Assembly: GCA_951812345.1 (NCBI GenBank)
Contig: OX638295.1
Location: 2,328,965 to 2,392,964, forward strand
Reading direction: 5' to 3'
Length of the DNA: 64,000 nt
Source of the DNA: Rhodothermales bacterium
GTDB lineage: Bacteria; Bacteroidota; Rhodothermia; Rhodothermales; VXPQ01
A program made the position numbers and the translations under genes. Below the pieces are notes generated by a model. The model was not told where the DNA came from. It searched no databases and saw nothing but the letters and a program-made list of their open reading frames with translations. Below, in pieces: positions 51,363 through 60,817 of the stretch; the stretch's first letter is position 1; the number at the start of each line of letters is the position of its first letter.

Positions 51363-54194
51363 ATGCGCAAGACGACCGGCTTTCCCCTTCTCTTTGCAGT
51401 AGTACTCCTCGCAGGACTCGGCGCGGCGCTCCCCGCATACGGACAGGGAAAGATTGCCGGACAGGTGACCGACGCCGGAAACGGCGAGCCGCTCATCGGC
51501 GTGAACGCGGTCATCGAGGGCACGACCCAGGGCGCCACCACGGACGCCAGCGGCCAGTACGTCATCCTGAATGTGCGCCCCGGCGAATATACGCTGGCCT
51601 TCACCTACATCGGATTTGCGCGGCAGGTGGTCCAGGAGGTGCAGATTTCCTCTGACTACACCACGCGTATCGACGTCGAGATGGCGGAAGAGACCATTGA
51701 GGGGGAGGAGATCATCGTCGTCGCCGACCGCCCCCTCATTCGCAAGGACCTGACGTCCTCGCGAAAAACGACCATCGCCGAGGAAATCGAACTGTTGCCC
51801 GTGGAGGGTTTCTTCGGCGTACTCGCCACCCAGGCGGGCGTCACGCAGGGACCCGGCGGAGCCTTCCACATCCGGGGAGGACGCTCCAACGAGATCGCCT
51901 ATCTCGTGGACGGCATGTCGGTGGGAAATCCCTTCAACACGAACGGCCTCGCCACCGAAGTGGCTGCCGACGCCATCCAGGAAATGACCGTGATCTCGGG
52001 CGCCTTCAACGCCGAGTACGGCAAGGCCATGTCGGGGATCGTGAATCTCGTCACGAAGGAAGGCGGCGATTCCTTCGAAGGATCCGTCAGCGTCTACGGC
52101 GGCGATACGTTCACGAACAACAAGACCGCCTACGGCACGCCCGATGGGCAGGACCTGAACGTATACGTGCTGGAAGGTTCGCTGAGCGGGCCGCTTTTTT
52201 CGGACAGGCTGCGCTTCTTCGTTTCCGGGCGCCGGGACGTGGACCGGGGCCATATCTACGGATGGCGGCGCTTCCTCCCCTCCGATTCGGCGAACTTCAA
52301 TGCGGACCTCGACCGGTTGGGAAAGATCCGGGAATATCTCCCCGACTACGACGGTCCGAACTGGTACTACGAAATGCACGGGCGCCCGTGGTGGGAATAC
52401 GCGGCGGATTCGACGCAGGCCCTGCCGAACGAAATCGTCGCCCTGAATCCGAGGGAAAGTTTCAACATCCTCGGAAAGATCACCTTCCGGCCCTTCCGGG
52501 GCGGCAAAATCGAATACAGCCACCTGCGCGACGGCGTACGGCGAACGCCCTTCGATTTCAGCTACCGGTATAATCCCGACGGCAACGCGCCCTACAGGGA
52601 TCACAGCTGGAATCATGCCCTGCACTGGACGCACACCCTCAGCGACCGGTCCTTCTACACGGCCCGGTTCTCGTACGCAAAAAACCGGTACCGGCAATAT
52701 CGCTACGAGGACCCGCAGGACAGCCGCTATGTCGTGGACCGCAACGGCATCGGTCAGGGAAACATGATCGGTTTTCCGGGGACCAACTTCCTGTTCGCCG
52801 GAAACGAAAAATCCCATATCTACGAGGACGCGGCGTCGCTGCGCGCGAAGCTCGACTTCACCCGGCAGTTCGGACTGGTGCACGAGGCCATGGCGGGCCT
52901 GGACGTGGAATTGCATACGCTCGATCGGGAGAACTTCGTGGTCCTGTACGACGGCAACCGCTACCGCAGGCCCACGGTAGTGGACATCGACAATCCTTCG
53001 CGGGACAAGTACGGCTGCACGGAATTCCTGAGTACCGAAGGAGCCTACGACGGCTACGACTGCGCGGAGCAGAACGCCACGCATCTTGCCGCCTACGTCC
53101 AGGACAAACTGGAATTCACCGATTTTATCGTCAATGCAGGGGTCCGCGCCGAGCATTTCATCCCTAACGGGCGATACATCCCCGACCTGCTCGATCCGCA
53201 GAACAAACCCGAAGACGCCAGCCCAAAAACGATGGTGCTGCCCCGCATCGGCGTATCGTTCCCTATTACGGCGCGCGGCATCATCCACTTTTCCTACGGG
53301 CACTTTGCGCAGATGCCGAGGCTGCGCAATATGTACATCAACCCGGAGTTCGAATTTCCGGTGGGCAGCGTACCCACGTTCGGAAATGCCAACCTGCGCC
53401 CGGAGCGAACGGTGCAGTATGAAATCGGTCTGCAACAGCAGCTCACCGAAACGCTGGCCTTCGACCTGACAGGCTATTTCAAGGATATCCGCGATTATCT
53501 GACGCGGCGTACGATCCGATACAGCACGATCCCGGGCGAGGACGTATACGGCATCTACACGAACCAGAATTACGTGAACGTGAAAGGCGTGACGTTTGCG
53601 CTTACGAAACGGCGCGCGCGCAACGGCCTGCTGTCGGCGAACCTCGACTATACCTACCAGATCGCCGAGGGAGACAACGACAACCCGAATGCGGCCTTCT
53701 TTAATTTTTTGTCCGGACGGGAAACGGAGTTGGAAATCATCCCGACGGACTTCGACCAGCGCCACATCATTTCGTCGATCGTGACCGTTTCGCGGCCCGC
53801 CAGTTGGGGGATTTCGTTCATCGGACGATTCGCCACGGGCTATCCGTATACGCCGCTGCTCATCGACCAGAATATCGACGATCTGCCGCGCAGCGGGCGC
53901 AAACCGACCCAATTGAAACTGGACGCCCGGATTTTCAAGACGTTTACCGTAGGAACCCTCGACCTGCGCGCCTTCGCCAAGATTTTCAATGTGCTGGACG
54001 TACGCAACGAGGTGTTCGTGTTCAACGATACGGGGCGCGCCTCCTATTCGCTGAGCGAGGAACTGAACCGGCACGCCACATGGCGCCCCGGCTACGGCCT
54101 GCCCGGCGTGCCCACCCTCGACGAGTGGGAAACCCGGCCCCAGTATTTCTCGGCCCCGCGCGAAATCCGCGTCGGCGTAACCGTCGCCTTCTGA
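51363..54194 (+). CDS. TonB-dependent receptor (first gene of the rightward module)
   Basis: A 943-residue receptor: signal peptide (FAVVLLAGLGAALPAYGQ), a CarboxypepD_reg-like domain at about 23-110 (IAGQVTDAGNGEPLIGVNAV, VRPGEYTLAFTYIGFARQ), a plug (LLPVEGFFGVLATQAGVTQ, HIRGGRSNEIAYLVDGMSV, ISGAFNAEYGKAMSGIVNLV) and a barrel ending REIRVGVTVAF with a terminal Phe. The start at 51363 is preceded by a GGAG. The next gene begins 40 bases later on the same strand. It is of the same family as the receptor at 43917 in domain order and plug motifs, but the sequences are clearly different, so substrate specificity probably differs. Confidence 0.94.
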   Translation: MRKTTGFPLLFAVVLLAGLGAALPAYGQGKIAGQVTDAGNGEPLIGVNAVIEGTTQGATTDASGQYVILNVRPGEYTLAFTYIGFARQVVQEVQISSDYTTRIDVEMAEETIEGEEIIVVADRPLIRKDLTSSRKTTIAEEIELLPVEGFFGVLATQAGVTQGPGGAFHIRGGRSNEIAYLVDGMSVGNPFNTNGLATEVAADAIQEMTVISGAFNAEYGKAMSGIVNLVTKEGGDSFEGSVSVYGGDTFTNNKTAYGTPDGQDLNVYVLEGSLSGPLFSDRLRFFVSGRRDVDRGHIYGWRRFLPSDSANFNADLDRLGKIREYLPDYDGPNWYYEMHGRPWWEYAADSTQALPNEIVALNPRESFNILGKITFRPFRGGKIEYSHLRDGVRRTPFDFSYRYNPDGNAPYRDHSWNHALHWTHTLSDRSFYTARFSYAKNRYRQYRYEDPQDSRYVVDRNGIGQGNMIGFPGTNFLFAGNEKSHIYEDAASLRAKLDFTRQFGLVHEAMAGLDVELHTLDRENFVVLYDGNRYRRPTVVDIDNPSRDKYGCTEFLSTEGAYDGYDCAEQNATHLAAYVQDKLEFTDFIVNAGVRAEHFIPNGRYIPDLLDPQNKPEDASPKTMVLPRIGVSFPITARGIIHFSYGHFAQMPRLRNMYINPEFEFPVGSVPTFGNANLRPERTVQYEIGLQQQLTETLAFDLTGYFKDIRDYLTRRTIRYSTIPGEDVYGIYTNQNYVNVKGVTFALTKRRARNGLLSANLDYTYQIAEGDNDNPNAAFFNFLSGRETELEIIPTDFDQRHIISSIVTVSRPASWGISFIGRFATGYPYTPLLIDQNIDDLPRSGRKPTQLKLDARIFKTFTVGTLDLRAFAKIFNVLDVRNEVFVFNDTGRASYSLSEELNRHATWRPGYGLPGVPTLDEWETRPQYFSAPREIRVGVTVAF

Positions 54195-54234
54195 TCCACG
54201 AACCGCACCCCTGCGCAAGCACACGCCACGCGAC

Positions 54235-57200
54235 ATGCCCTTTCGCACCCTCTTCCTTGGCTGCCTGACAGCCGGTTTTCTTCTGCTCCCCGCAGCGCAT
54301 AGCGCCCGGGCGCAGCAGGTAGAGAGCCGTTCGCGGGACTGGTCGTACCGGGAAGTCGGCCGTTGGCTGGAGCGCCAGTCGGTATCGGGAAGCCCGGCGG
54401 TAAACAACACATGCCCGGATTTCACGAACCGGCGCGACGCCATTATGAACGGCAACAAGATCACGACCCAGATCACCAACTTCGGGTCGATCTCCTCGCC
54501 GGGCAATACGATTACCGACATCGTATGGAACGGGCTGGGCTACGGGTACGAATTCGGGCCGTTCGTGGGCGCCGAGATCGTCGATCCGAACCGCGAAGAC
54601 CCGCAAAGCGTGCCGAAACGCGACGAGAACGGCCAGATCGTTCTGGATGCGGTGGGCGACACAGTGTATGTAATGCATATCGTGTCCGACGGCCTCGCAT
54701 CCAATGGAGGCGAAATCTCCCCGGACGGCAGGGAACGCTGGGGCTGGCAGCCTATTCCCTGCGCCCAACCGGTGGGCAGCTTCGCGGGCATCCAGGTGGT
54801 CAATGCCGAATCGAGACTGATCCCGACGAGCGACGACCGGGACAAGGACCTCGACGGCAAGCCGGACCCGTGGCCGGAAGACTGGTACAACGTAAACCTC
54901 GGCGAATACGTGTGGCCCGGAGCGCTGCAACAAGGGGCGTCCAATGCGGACAAGGAAGCCCTGTACTTCATGAACGACTACGGAAACAGGGAATACGCGT
55001 ACCTGCCGTTTCCCGGCGATTCGACCCGCAAGGGTCTCGGACTGGAGGTCGAAACACGGCTCTACCAATGGTCGAACCCGCTGGCGGAAGACGCTATTTT
55101 TCTCGTCTACAAAATCACGAACAAGAGTGAGAAGAATCTTGAGCGGGTCCGTTTCGGGATGTGGGGCGATCCGCATGTCGGCGGTCCGAGTGACTGGCAC
55201 GACGACCTTGCCAACTTCGATACGGACCTGAATATGGTCTTCGCCTGGGACGACGACGGACGATCCGACGTGGCCGGGCGGCCGCCGGGCTATTTCGGGT
55301 ACAAGTTCCTCGAAAGCCCCGGGCGAGGCCGCGAATGCATCGACGGCAGCGGCGCCGACGCCGCTACGTGCGAAGCGTCCGGGGGCACATTCTTTCCGGG
55401 CGACGGCGTGGACAACGACGGGGACGGCATGCTGGACGAATCCTGGACCGACGGGCTCGACAACGACGGAGACTGGGACCCGGAAACGGACGATGTGGGC
55501 CTTGACGGCGTACCCGGCACGGGAGATCAGGGGGAAGGAGACGGCATGCCTACCGGAGGCTCCCAGTTCGATATCACCAAACCGGGCGAGCCGAACTTCG
55601 AGTTCACGGACATTGACGAAAGCGACATGATCGGGCTGACGTCGTTTGCTTCGCCCCCGTTCGGCGGCAACAACATCTCCAACGATGCGCGCGTGTGGAA
55701 TTTCGTGGAACCGGGCCGCTTCGACGACATCCCCACCGAGCCGGGCGACTACGTATTCATCTACGGGGCCGGTGACTTCCCGCTACGCGCCGGCGAAACG
55801 AAGCGTTTCTCTATTGCGCTCCTCGTAGGCGAAAACCTCTCAGACCTGCGCCTGAACGCCCGCACGGTACAGCAGATTTACGATGTGGGCTACCGGTTCG
55901 CGAAGCCCCCCCGCAAACCGCTTGTACAGGTCGTACCGGGAGATAAAAAGGTGACGCTGTACTGGGGAACCCGCTCCGAGGACACCATCGACCCGCTCAC
56001 CCGAGAGGCGGATTTCGAGGGGTACGCGATCTACCGTTCGACCGATCACGAATTCGCCGACCAGCAGACCGTCACAGACGTAAACGGTACGAAGTTTCTT
56101 TTCCGCCCGCTCACGGACGAACGGGGCGTCGAAGCGAAATTCGACCTCGAAAACGGGATTACCGGCCCCTCCCCCATTCCGTTCGCCGATCGCGGCATCG
56201 CCTACGACCTCGGGGACGATACGGGTCTGTTTCATACCTACGTGGACTCGAACAACGTACGCAACGGACAAACGTATTACTACGCGGTTAGCGCCTACGA
56301 CCGGGGCTATGCAGGCAACGACGTACAGGGGTTCTCCGGCGGCATTCCCCCCACGGAAACGAGCAAGACCATCACGTACAACCCCACGACGGACGAATAT
56401 GTCTTCGATGTGAACGTCATGTCCGCCATACCCCGTCCCCCGGCGGCGGGGTATGTGGCGCCTTCTATCCAACTCGATCATACACAGGGCGTAGCTACCG
56501 GCAACCTGGAGATCGTGATCGTGGACGCACCGGCTATAGCGGACGGCAACCCGTACCGGATCGACTTCGACAAGGTGGGCGCCAGAACGGTCTACACGGT
56601 AACCAACGAGCTACCGCGCACGGTGACCGTGACCGGGCGGCCGGGACAGTTTTCCGGGCTGGGTCACAAGAATATCGTCGCGGATTCCTTCACGCTGCGC
56701 ACGGAAGACGGGCGCATGCTGGAGGCCGATTCGGAATATGTGCTGTATCCGGATGCAGGATCCGTCGAAATCCTGCCCGACGCGAATATAGAGGCCTTCC
56801 AGAGACTTGTCGCCTCGTTTTTGTACGCACCAGTCTACCAAAGCAGTCTCTTGAAAAACGAGGAAGGCAACCCCGTCTTCGAAGGTCTGCACGTGTTTGT
56901 ACAGAATCACGTCCTGGAGATCGACGCCGAACAGACGGGATGGACACAAGGCGACGCCACGTTGCCGTTCGAAGTGCGGGTGGCCTCCGCCGGACCGGGG
57001 CGGCGCGGACAACCCGGCGACTACGAGATACGGTTCGACGACGCCACGGTCATGCAGGCCTTCGTGACGAATCTGGACCTTCCCTTCGAGATCGTCAATC
57101 TGACCAAAGCGAACGAGTCGATCCGGGCATTCGTACCGGACGCCAACCGGAATGGAGTCTGGGACCTGAACGAAGCCATCATTTTCGTGGAAAACATTGA

Positions 57201-57693
57201 CGGACGCGACCTTGCCACCTGGCAGGTCCGCTTCCCGGTGAAGGCGGGAAGCGACGCCGAACCGCCCGGCGCCGGAGATGTGTTTTTCATCCGAACGAAC
57301 AAACCGTTCGCCGACGAGGATACGTATACGTTCCGCACGGCGGCCGCCGGATCGGACCCCGTCCTGGCGCAGGAAGCGTTAGACAATATCTACGTAGTGC
57401 CCAATCCCTACGTCGCCACGAACGAGATCGAACCCAGAAACCCGATTGCGAATACCGAACGGGGCGACCGCCGGCTGTATTTCGCCAACGTGCCGAAGGA
57501 ATGCACGATCCGCATCTACACCCTAGCCGGAGAACTGGTCGATACGATCGAACACAGCAGCGCCGTGGACGACGGCAAGGTCTTCTGGGACCTGCGGACC
57601 CTCGACAACATGAACATCGCCTACGGCCTCTACATCTTTCACGTGGATGCGCCGGAAGGATCGGCTATCGGAAAATTCGCCGTCATAAAGTGA
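54235..57693 (+). CDS. Very large secreted surface protein with T9SS-type C-terminal domain
   Basis: An 1152-residue exported protein (signal peptide near LTAGFLLLPAAHSARAQ). The region about 370-440 has Ca-binding, acidic, thrombospondin-3-like motifs (GVDNDGDGMLDESW, GLDNDGDWDPETDD). FnIII-like sequence lies around 560-690 (KVTLYWGTRSEDTIDPLTRE, YYYAVSAYDRGYAG). The C terminus contains IYVVPNPYVATNEIEPRN, CTIRIYTLAGELVDTIEHSS, AYGLYIFHVDAPEG and GKFAVIK, parallel to the end of the 41758-43908 protein. It is flanked by the TonB receptor and by a PorV-like gene one base downstream. It is presumably a surface or receptor-capping protein; no catalytic motif is visible. Confidence 0.82.
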   Translation: MPFRTLFLGCLTAGFLLLPAAHSARAQQVESRSRDWSYREVGRWLERQSVSGSPAVNNTCPDFTNRRDAIMNGNKITTQITNFGSISSPGNTITDIVWNGLGYGYEFGPFVGAEIVDPNREDPQSVPKRDENGQIVLDAVGDTVYVMHIVSDGLASNGGEISPDGRERWGWQPIPCAQPVGSFAGIQVVNAESRLIPTSDDRDKDLDGKPDPWPEDWYNVNLGEYVWPGALQQGASNADKEALYFMNDYGNREYAYLPFPGDSTRKGLGLEVETRLYQWSNPLAEDAIFLVYKITNKSEKNLERVRFGMWGDPHVGGPSDWHDDLANFDTDLNMVFAWDDDGRSDVAGRPPGYFGYKFLESPGRGRECIDGSGADAATCEASGGTFFPGDGVDNDGDGMLDESWTDGLDNDGDWDPETDDVGLDGVPGTGDQGEGDGMPTGGSQFDITKPGEPNFEFTDIDESDMIGLTSFASPPFGGNNISNDARVWNFVEPGRFDDIPTEPGDYVFIYGAGDFPLRAGETKRFSIALLVGENLSDLRLNARTVQQIYDVGYRFAKPPRKPLVQVVPGDKKVTLYWGTRSEDTIDPLTREADFEGYAIYRSTDHEFADQQTVTDVNGTKFLFRPLTDERGVEAKFDLENGITGPSPIPFADRGIAYDLGDDTGLFHTYVDSNNVRNGQTYYYAVSAYDRGYAGNDVQGFSGGIPPTETSKTITYNPTTDEYVFDVNVMSAIPRPPAAGYVAPSIQLDHTQGVATGNLEIVIVDAPAIADGNPYRIDFDKVGARTVYTVTNELPRTVTVTGRPGQFSGLGHKNIVADSFTLRTEDGRMLEADSEYVLYPDAGSVEILPDANIEAFQRLVASFLYAPVYQSSLLKNEEGNPVFEGLHVFVQNHVLEIDAEQTGWTQGDATLPFEVRVASAGPGRRGQPGDYEIRFDDATVMQAFVTNLDLPFEIVNLTKANESIRAFVPDANRNGVWDLNEAIIFVENIDGRDLATWQVRFPVKAGSDAEPPGAGDVFFIRTNKPFADEDTYTFRTAAAGSDPVLAQEALDNIYVVPNPYVATNEIEPRNPIANTERGDRRLYFANVPKECTIRIYTLAGELVDTIEHSSAVDDGKVFWDLRTLDNMNIAYGLYIFHVDAPEGSAIGKFAVIK

Positions 57694-57694
57694 C

Positions 57695-58735
57695 ATGAGA
57701 TATCTCGTTGCGATAGCTGTCCTCCTGATGCTGCCCCTTGAAGTCCGGGGGCAGGAGAATGCGGCGGCGGCCCGGAACAAGACCGTTACGAAAACGGGCG
57801 CGACGGCAGCGCAATTCCTTAAACTCGGCGTGGGCGCCCGGCCCATTGCACTGGGAGGCGCGTTCGTCGCCCAGGCAAACGACCTGTCCGCCATGTACTG
57901 GAATCCGGCGGGCCTCGCTCTTCTGCCCGGCGCTTCCGTGCAGTTGGCGCACACCCGGTATCTTGCCGATATCGCCTACAACTTCGCTGCGTTCGGTACC
58001 TCGCTCGGCAATGCGGGCACGCTGGCCGCTTCGTTGATCTATCTCGACTCCGGGGATATGCTCGTGCGGACGATCGCGCAGCCGGAAGGCACCGGAGAAC
58101 GTTTCAAGGTGCAGAATTACGCCATCCAGGTGTCGTACGGGCGAGGGCTGACGGACCGCTTCTCCATCGGCGGAAGTTTCAAGTTCATTCAGGAACGCAT
58201 CTGGCACAGCACGGCGGCGTCCATTGCCCTCGATGTGGGTACGCTGTTCACGACGCCCTACGAGCGTCTGCGCCTCGGCGCCAGTTTCTCGAACTTCGGG
58301 CCGAAGATGCAAATGGGCGGGCGCGACATCGTGTTCAGCACGGACCCGACGCCAAACCAGGGCGGCGTGGTGGAGATCGTCAATTCCGAATACCTGCTGG
58401 ACCGGCATCCGCTGCCGCTCCTGTTTCGGATCGGCCTGTCCTGGGATGCCCTGGAGACCGCGAATCATACCTTCGTGCTTTCCACCGACGCAACCCACCC
58501 GAACGATAACTACGAATACCTGAACTTCGGCGCAGAGTACGACTTCCGGAATCTGATCGCGTTGCGGGCAGGCTACCGCAACCTGTTCGAGGCAAACAGC
58601 GAACAGGGGCTTACCATGGGAGGAGGTCTGAATCTTCGTATCGACAGGGCGCTCCGTGTCCGCATCGACTATGCCTGGGCGGATTTCGGGCGCCTCGAAC
58701 AGACGCACTGGTTCACGATCGATCTCGGATTTTGA
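57695..58735 (+). CDS. PorV/PorQ-family outer-membrane protein (second copy)
   Basis: A 346-residue barrel with a short signal peptide ending VRGQ. AAQFLKLGVGARPIALGGAF followed by AMYWNPAGLALLPGA gives the PorV/PorQ signature. Strand repeats continue through NYEYLNFGAEYDFRNLIALRAG to a C-terminal HWFTIDLGF ending in Phe, the usual outer-membrane targeting residue. The start follows the stop of the surface-protein gene after one base, so translation is coupled. It corresponds in position and type to the PorV-like gene at 40690. Confidence 0.87.
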   Translation: MRYLVAIAVLLMLPLEVRGQENAAAARNKTVTKTGATAAQFLKLGVGARPIALGGAFVAQANDLSAMYWNPAGLALLPGASVQLAHTRYLADIAYNFAAFGTSLGNAGTLAASLIYLDSGDMLVRTIAQPEGTGERFKVQNYAIQVSYGRGLTDRFSIGGSFKFIQERIWHSTAASIALDVGTLFTTPYERLRLGASFSNFGPKMQMGGRDIVFSTDPTPNQGGVVEIVNSEYLLDRHPLPLLFRIGLSWDALETANHTFVLSTDATHPNDNYEYLNFGAEYDFRNLIALRAGYRNLFEANSEQGLTMGGGLNLRIDRALRVRIDYAWADFGRLEQTHWFTIDLGF

Positions 58736-58745
58736 GAATGCTCTC

Positions 58746-58910
58746 AGGCCCCGCACTGCTTCGTCATTCCTTGCCAGCCCACCCCTCGCAGCCTCTGATC
58801 TTCGCGGACTTAATCAGAGTCCATGTCATGGTTCCATCGTTGAAATCAGCGAGAAACCCTTCGGATGCGGGGCATCGCGGGCGGGAAGCGCCCTTCGGGA
58901 GACTGCGCTT
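58746..58910 (-). repeat. Two tandem truncated copies of the GGATACTCTGAT repeat
   Basis: On the minus strand, 58746-58822 reads as the left half of the element (GGACTCTGATTAAG, then GAGGCTGCGAGGGG, AAGGAATGACGAAGCAG). 58823-58910 reads as its right interior (CTCCCGAAGGGC, then TGATTTCAACGATGGAACC), without the right terminus. Both have the same orientation and abut, so they are remnants of two adjacent insertions. They occupy most of the space between the PorV-like and amidase genes. Confidence 0.7.
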
Positions 58911-59015
58911 TCGCATAACCGCGCGCGGCGCATAAACACCCTCCCGGCATCATATATGGCTGTCCGGTGGAAACCCGTCCGCCATGCGGGTGCGTAAGCG
59001 TCCCATCCCCTGCGT

Positions 59016-60752
59016 ATGACCCGATCTTTTATGCGGTATCCCGTCAGGACACTTCGGAAAAAGCGGCTGCGTGCATTGTCGCTGTGTATGACCGTCGTGC
59101 TGGGATGTATGGGCTGGACTGCGGCCTCCCTGCCCGCCGCCGCGCAGCCGGCGTCTTCCCTGTTCGCCGATCTGGGAACCGACGCCGTAACGCTGGCGCC
59201 GTCCCCCCTCTCCAAAACGGGAGAACCGGCATGGATCACCGAACCCATCCCCGCCGAGGCCACCGGCTTCGTCGTACAGGGAACCACTCCGGACCGGAAT
59301 CTGACCGGATGGGTGCGCTTCGAAGACGGTCCCTGGCGCGCGCTGCGCATCGTGTTTTCCGCCACCGGAGATACCTTCTTCGCCGGTTTTCACGGGGAGG
59401 ACGTGTTTACGGCGGGCCGGTTCGAGACGCGCTTTGAAACGCGGGCGTCCGTTCGCCTCTCCGCCGCAGGCGTTTTCGATAACCGCAAGGATGCGGACCG
59501 GGAAGCAGAATCCGTCGAGAAGCGCGAAGGGGAACGAGGCGATCAGGAAGAAGCGCCTCCCGAAGAAACCGGCGAAGCGCATCTGCAGAAAACGGGTATC
59601 ATCGTCCCGCCCTTCATGTACGACAGGGACACATGGAACGCCGACCCTTTCCGGGGCGATCCTGTGGCGCTGGCCCGCCCCGATTACCGGAACATGGCCT
59701 TCCACCATGCCGCCGGTTTCTGGGCTACCACACACGAAGAGGGACTGGCGCAACTGAAAGCCATCCAGGACCTGCACCAGAATATCCGGGGATGGAGCGA
59801 CATCGGATACCATTTCGTACTGGATCAAAGCGGCCGGCTCTACCAGGGTCGGCCCTTTTTGCAGGGCGACGCCTCGCTGGATTCCGCGCCCGCGCTGGCG
59901 ATGGGCGCGCATGTGGGCGGCCATAACACCGGCAACATCGGGGTATGCATGCTGGGGTGCTACCATCCCCCCTATATCGCCCGGTGCATAGACACGCTGG
60001 CGCCGCCGACCTTCGATTCGCTGGCCGTCACCTTTTCGTTTCTGTCCGAAAATTACGGCGTCTCGCCGGACAACCTGCGCGGACACGGCCAGTTTCCCGG
60101 CGCCGCTACGAGCTGCCCGGGGGAGAACAATCTTGCGATCTTCGACGATCTGGTCAAGCGCATCCGCACCCTGCTCGTAACCGGCAATGCCCCGCTCGGC
60201 CGCGCCGCGCTTGCCGCCCGGAGCGACGAGGACGGCGTGGTGCATCTGTCCTGGGAATTTCTCGACGCCCGCGACATCGCCGCCTATCGCGTAGAGCGCG
60301 TGGAAGGCAGCGCGTCCGTGATCATTTTCGAGGGAGAGGAGCCGCATCCGGGCGATTTCACGGACGGGGGCGCAACGTATCCGGGGCAGATATCGTACCG
60401 GCTCTATGCCCGTTCGGCAGGCGGACGGGAACAGCTGCTGGCTACGGTCGCCGCAACCCTCGAACGCCCGGAACAGCATGCGCTCACCGAGAACTACCCG
60501 GACCCGTTCCTGCACGCCACGACGATCCGGTATTATCTGCCCCAGGACGGCATCGTCCACCTGACCGTGTTCGATGCGCTTGGACGCAGCGTGGCGAATC
60601 TCGTCGAAGGAGCGGCGGAGGGAGAACAATGGCACCATATTCCCTTCGATGCAACCGGACTCCCGTCGGGTACGTACTTTTATCGTTTGCGAATAGAAGG
60701 TTTTTCCGGCACGACCTACGACGAAACCCGTTCGCTTGTGCGAATGCGGTGA
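59016..60752 (+). CDS. Exported N-acetylmuramoyl-L-alanine amidase (PGRP/Amidase_2) with sorting domain
   Basis: A 578-residue protein with a signal peptide (LSLCMTVVLGCMGWTAASLPAAAQ). The PGRP/Amidase_2 domain spans about 190-390: FHHAAG (Zn-ligand His near 230), GWSDIGYHFVLD, GHNTGNIGVCMLG, and GHGQFPGAATSCPG with His 357 and Cys 367 in the usual ligand positions. It should cleave the bond between muramic acid and the stem peptide. A charged helical linker (about 155-190) and a C-terminal FlgD-like domain (HALTENYPDPFLHATTIRYY to RSLVRMR) suggest T9SS export to the cell surface or medium. A second ATG at 59031 is an alternative start. Confidence 0.88.
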   Translation: MTRSFMRYPVRTLRKKRLRALSLCMTVVLGCMGWTAASLPAAAQPASSLFADLGTDAVTLAPSPLSKTGEPAWITEPIPAEATGFVVQGTTPDRNLTGWVRFEDGPWRALRIVFSATGDTFFAGFHGEDVFTAGRFETRFETRASVRLSAAGVFDNRKDADREAESVEKREGERGDQEEAPPEETGEAHLQKTGIIVPPFMYDRDTWNADPFRGDPVALARPDYRNMAFHHAAGFWATTHEEGLAQLKAIQDLHQNIRGWSDIGYHFVLDQSGRLYQGRPFLQGDASLDSAPALAMGAHVGGHNTGNIGVCMLGCYHPPYIARCIDTLAPPTFDSLAVTFSFLSENYGVSPDNLRGHGQFPGAATSCPGENNLAIFDDLVKRIRTLLVTGNAPLGRAALAARSDEDGVVHLSWEFLDARDIAAYRVERVEGSASVIIFEGEEPHPGDFTDGGATYPGQISYRLYARSAGGREQLLATVAATLERPEQHALTENYPDPFLHATTIRYYLPQDGIVHLTVFDALGRSVANLVEGAAEGEQWHHIPFDATGLPSGTYFYRLRIEGFSGTTYDETRSLVRMR

Positions 60753-60817
60753 GTTCCGGCGAGGCCGCCGCTGTTTTACAAGCCCCGTCCGAAAGGGCAT
60801 AAGCCCGGCGCGAAACC

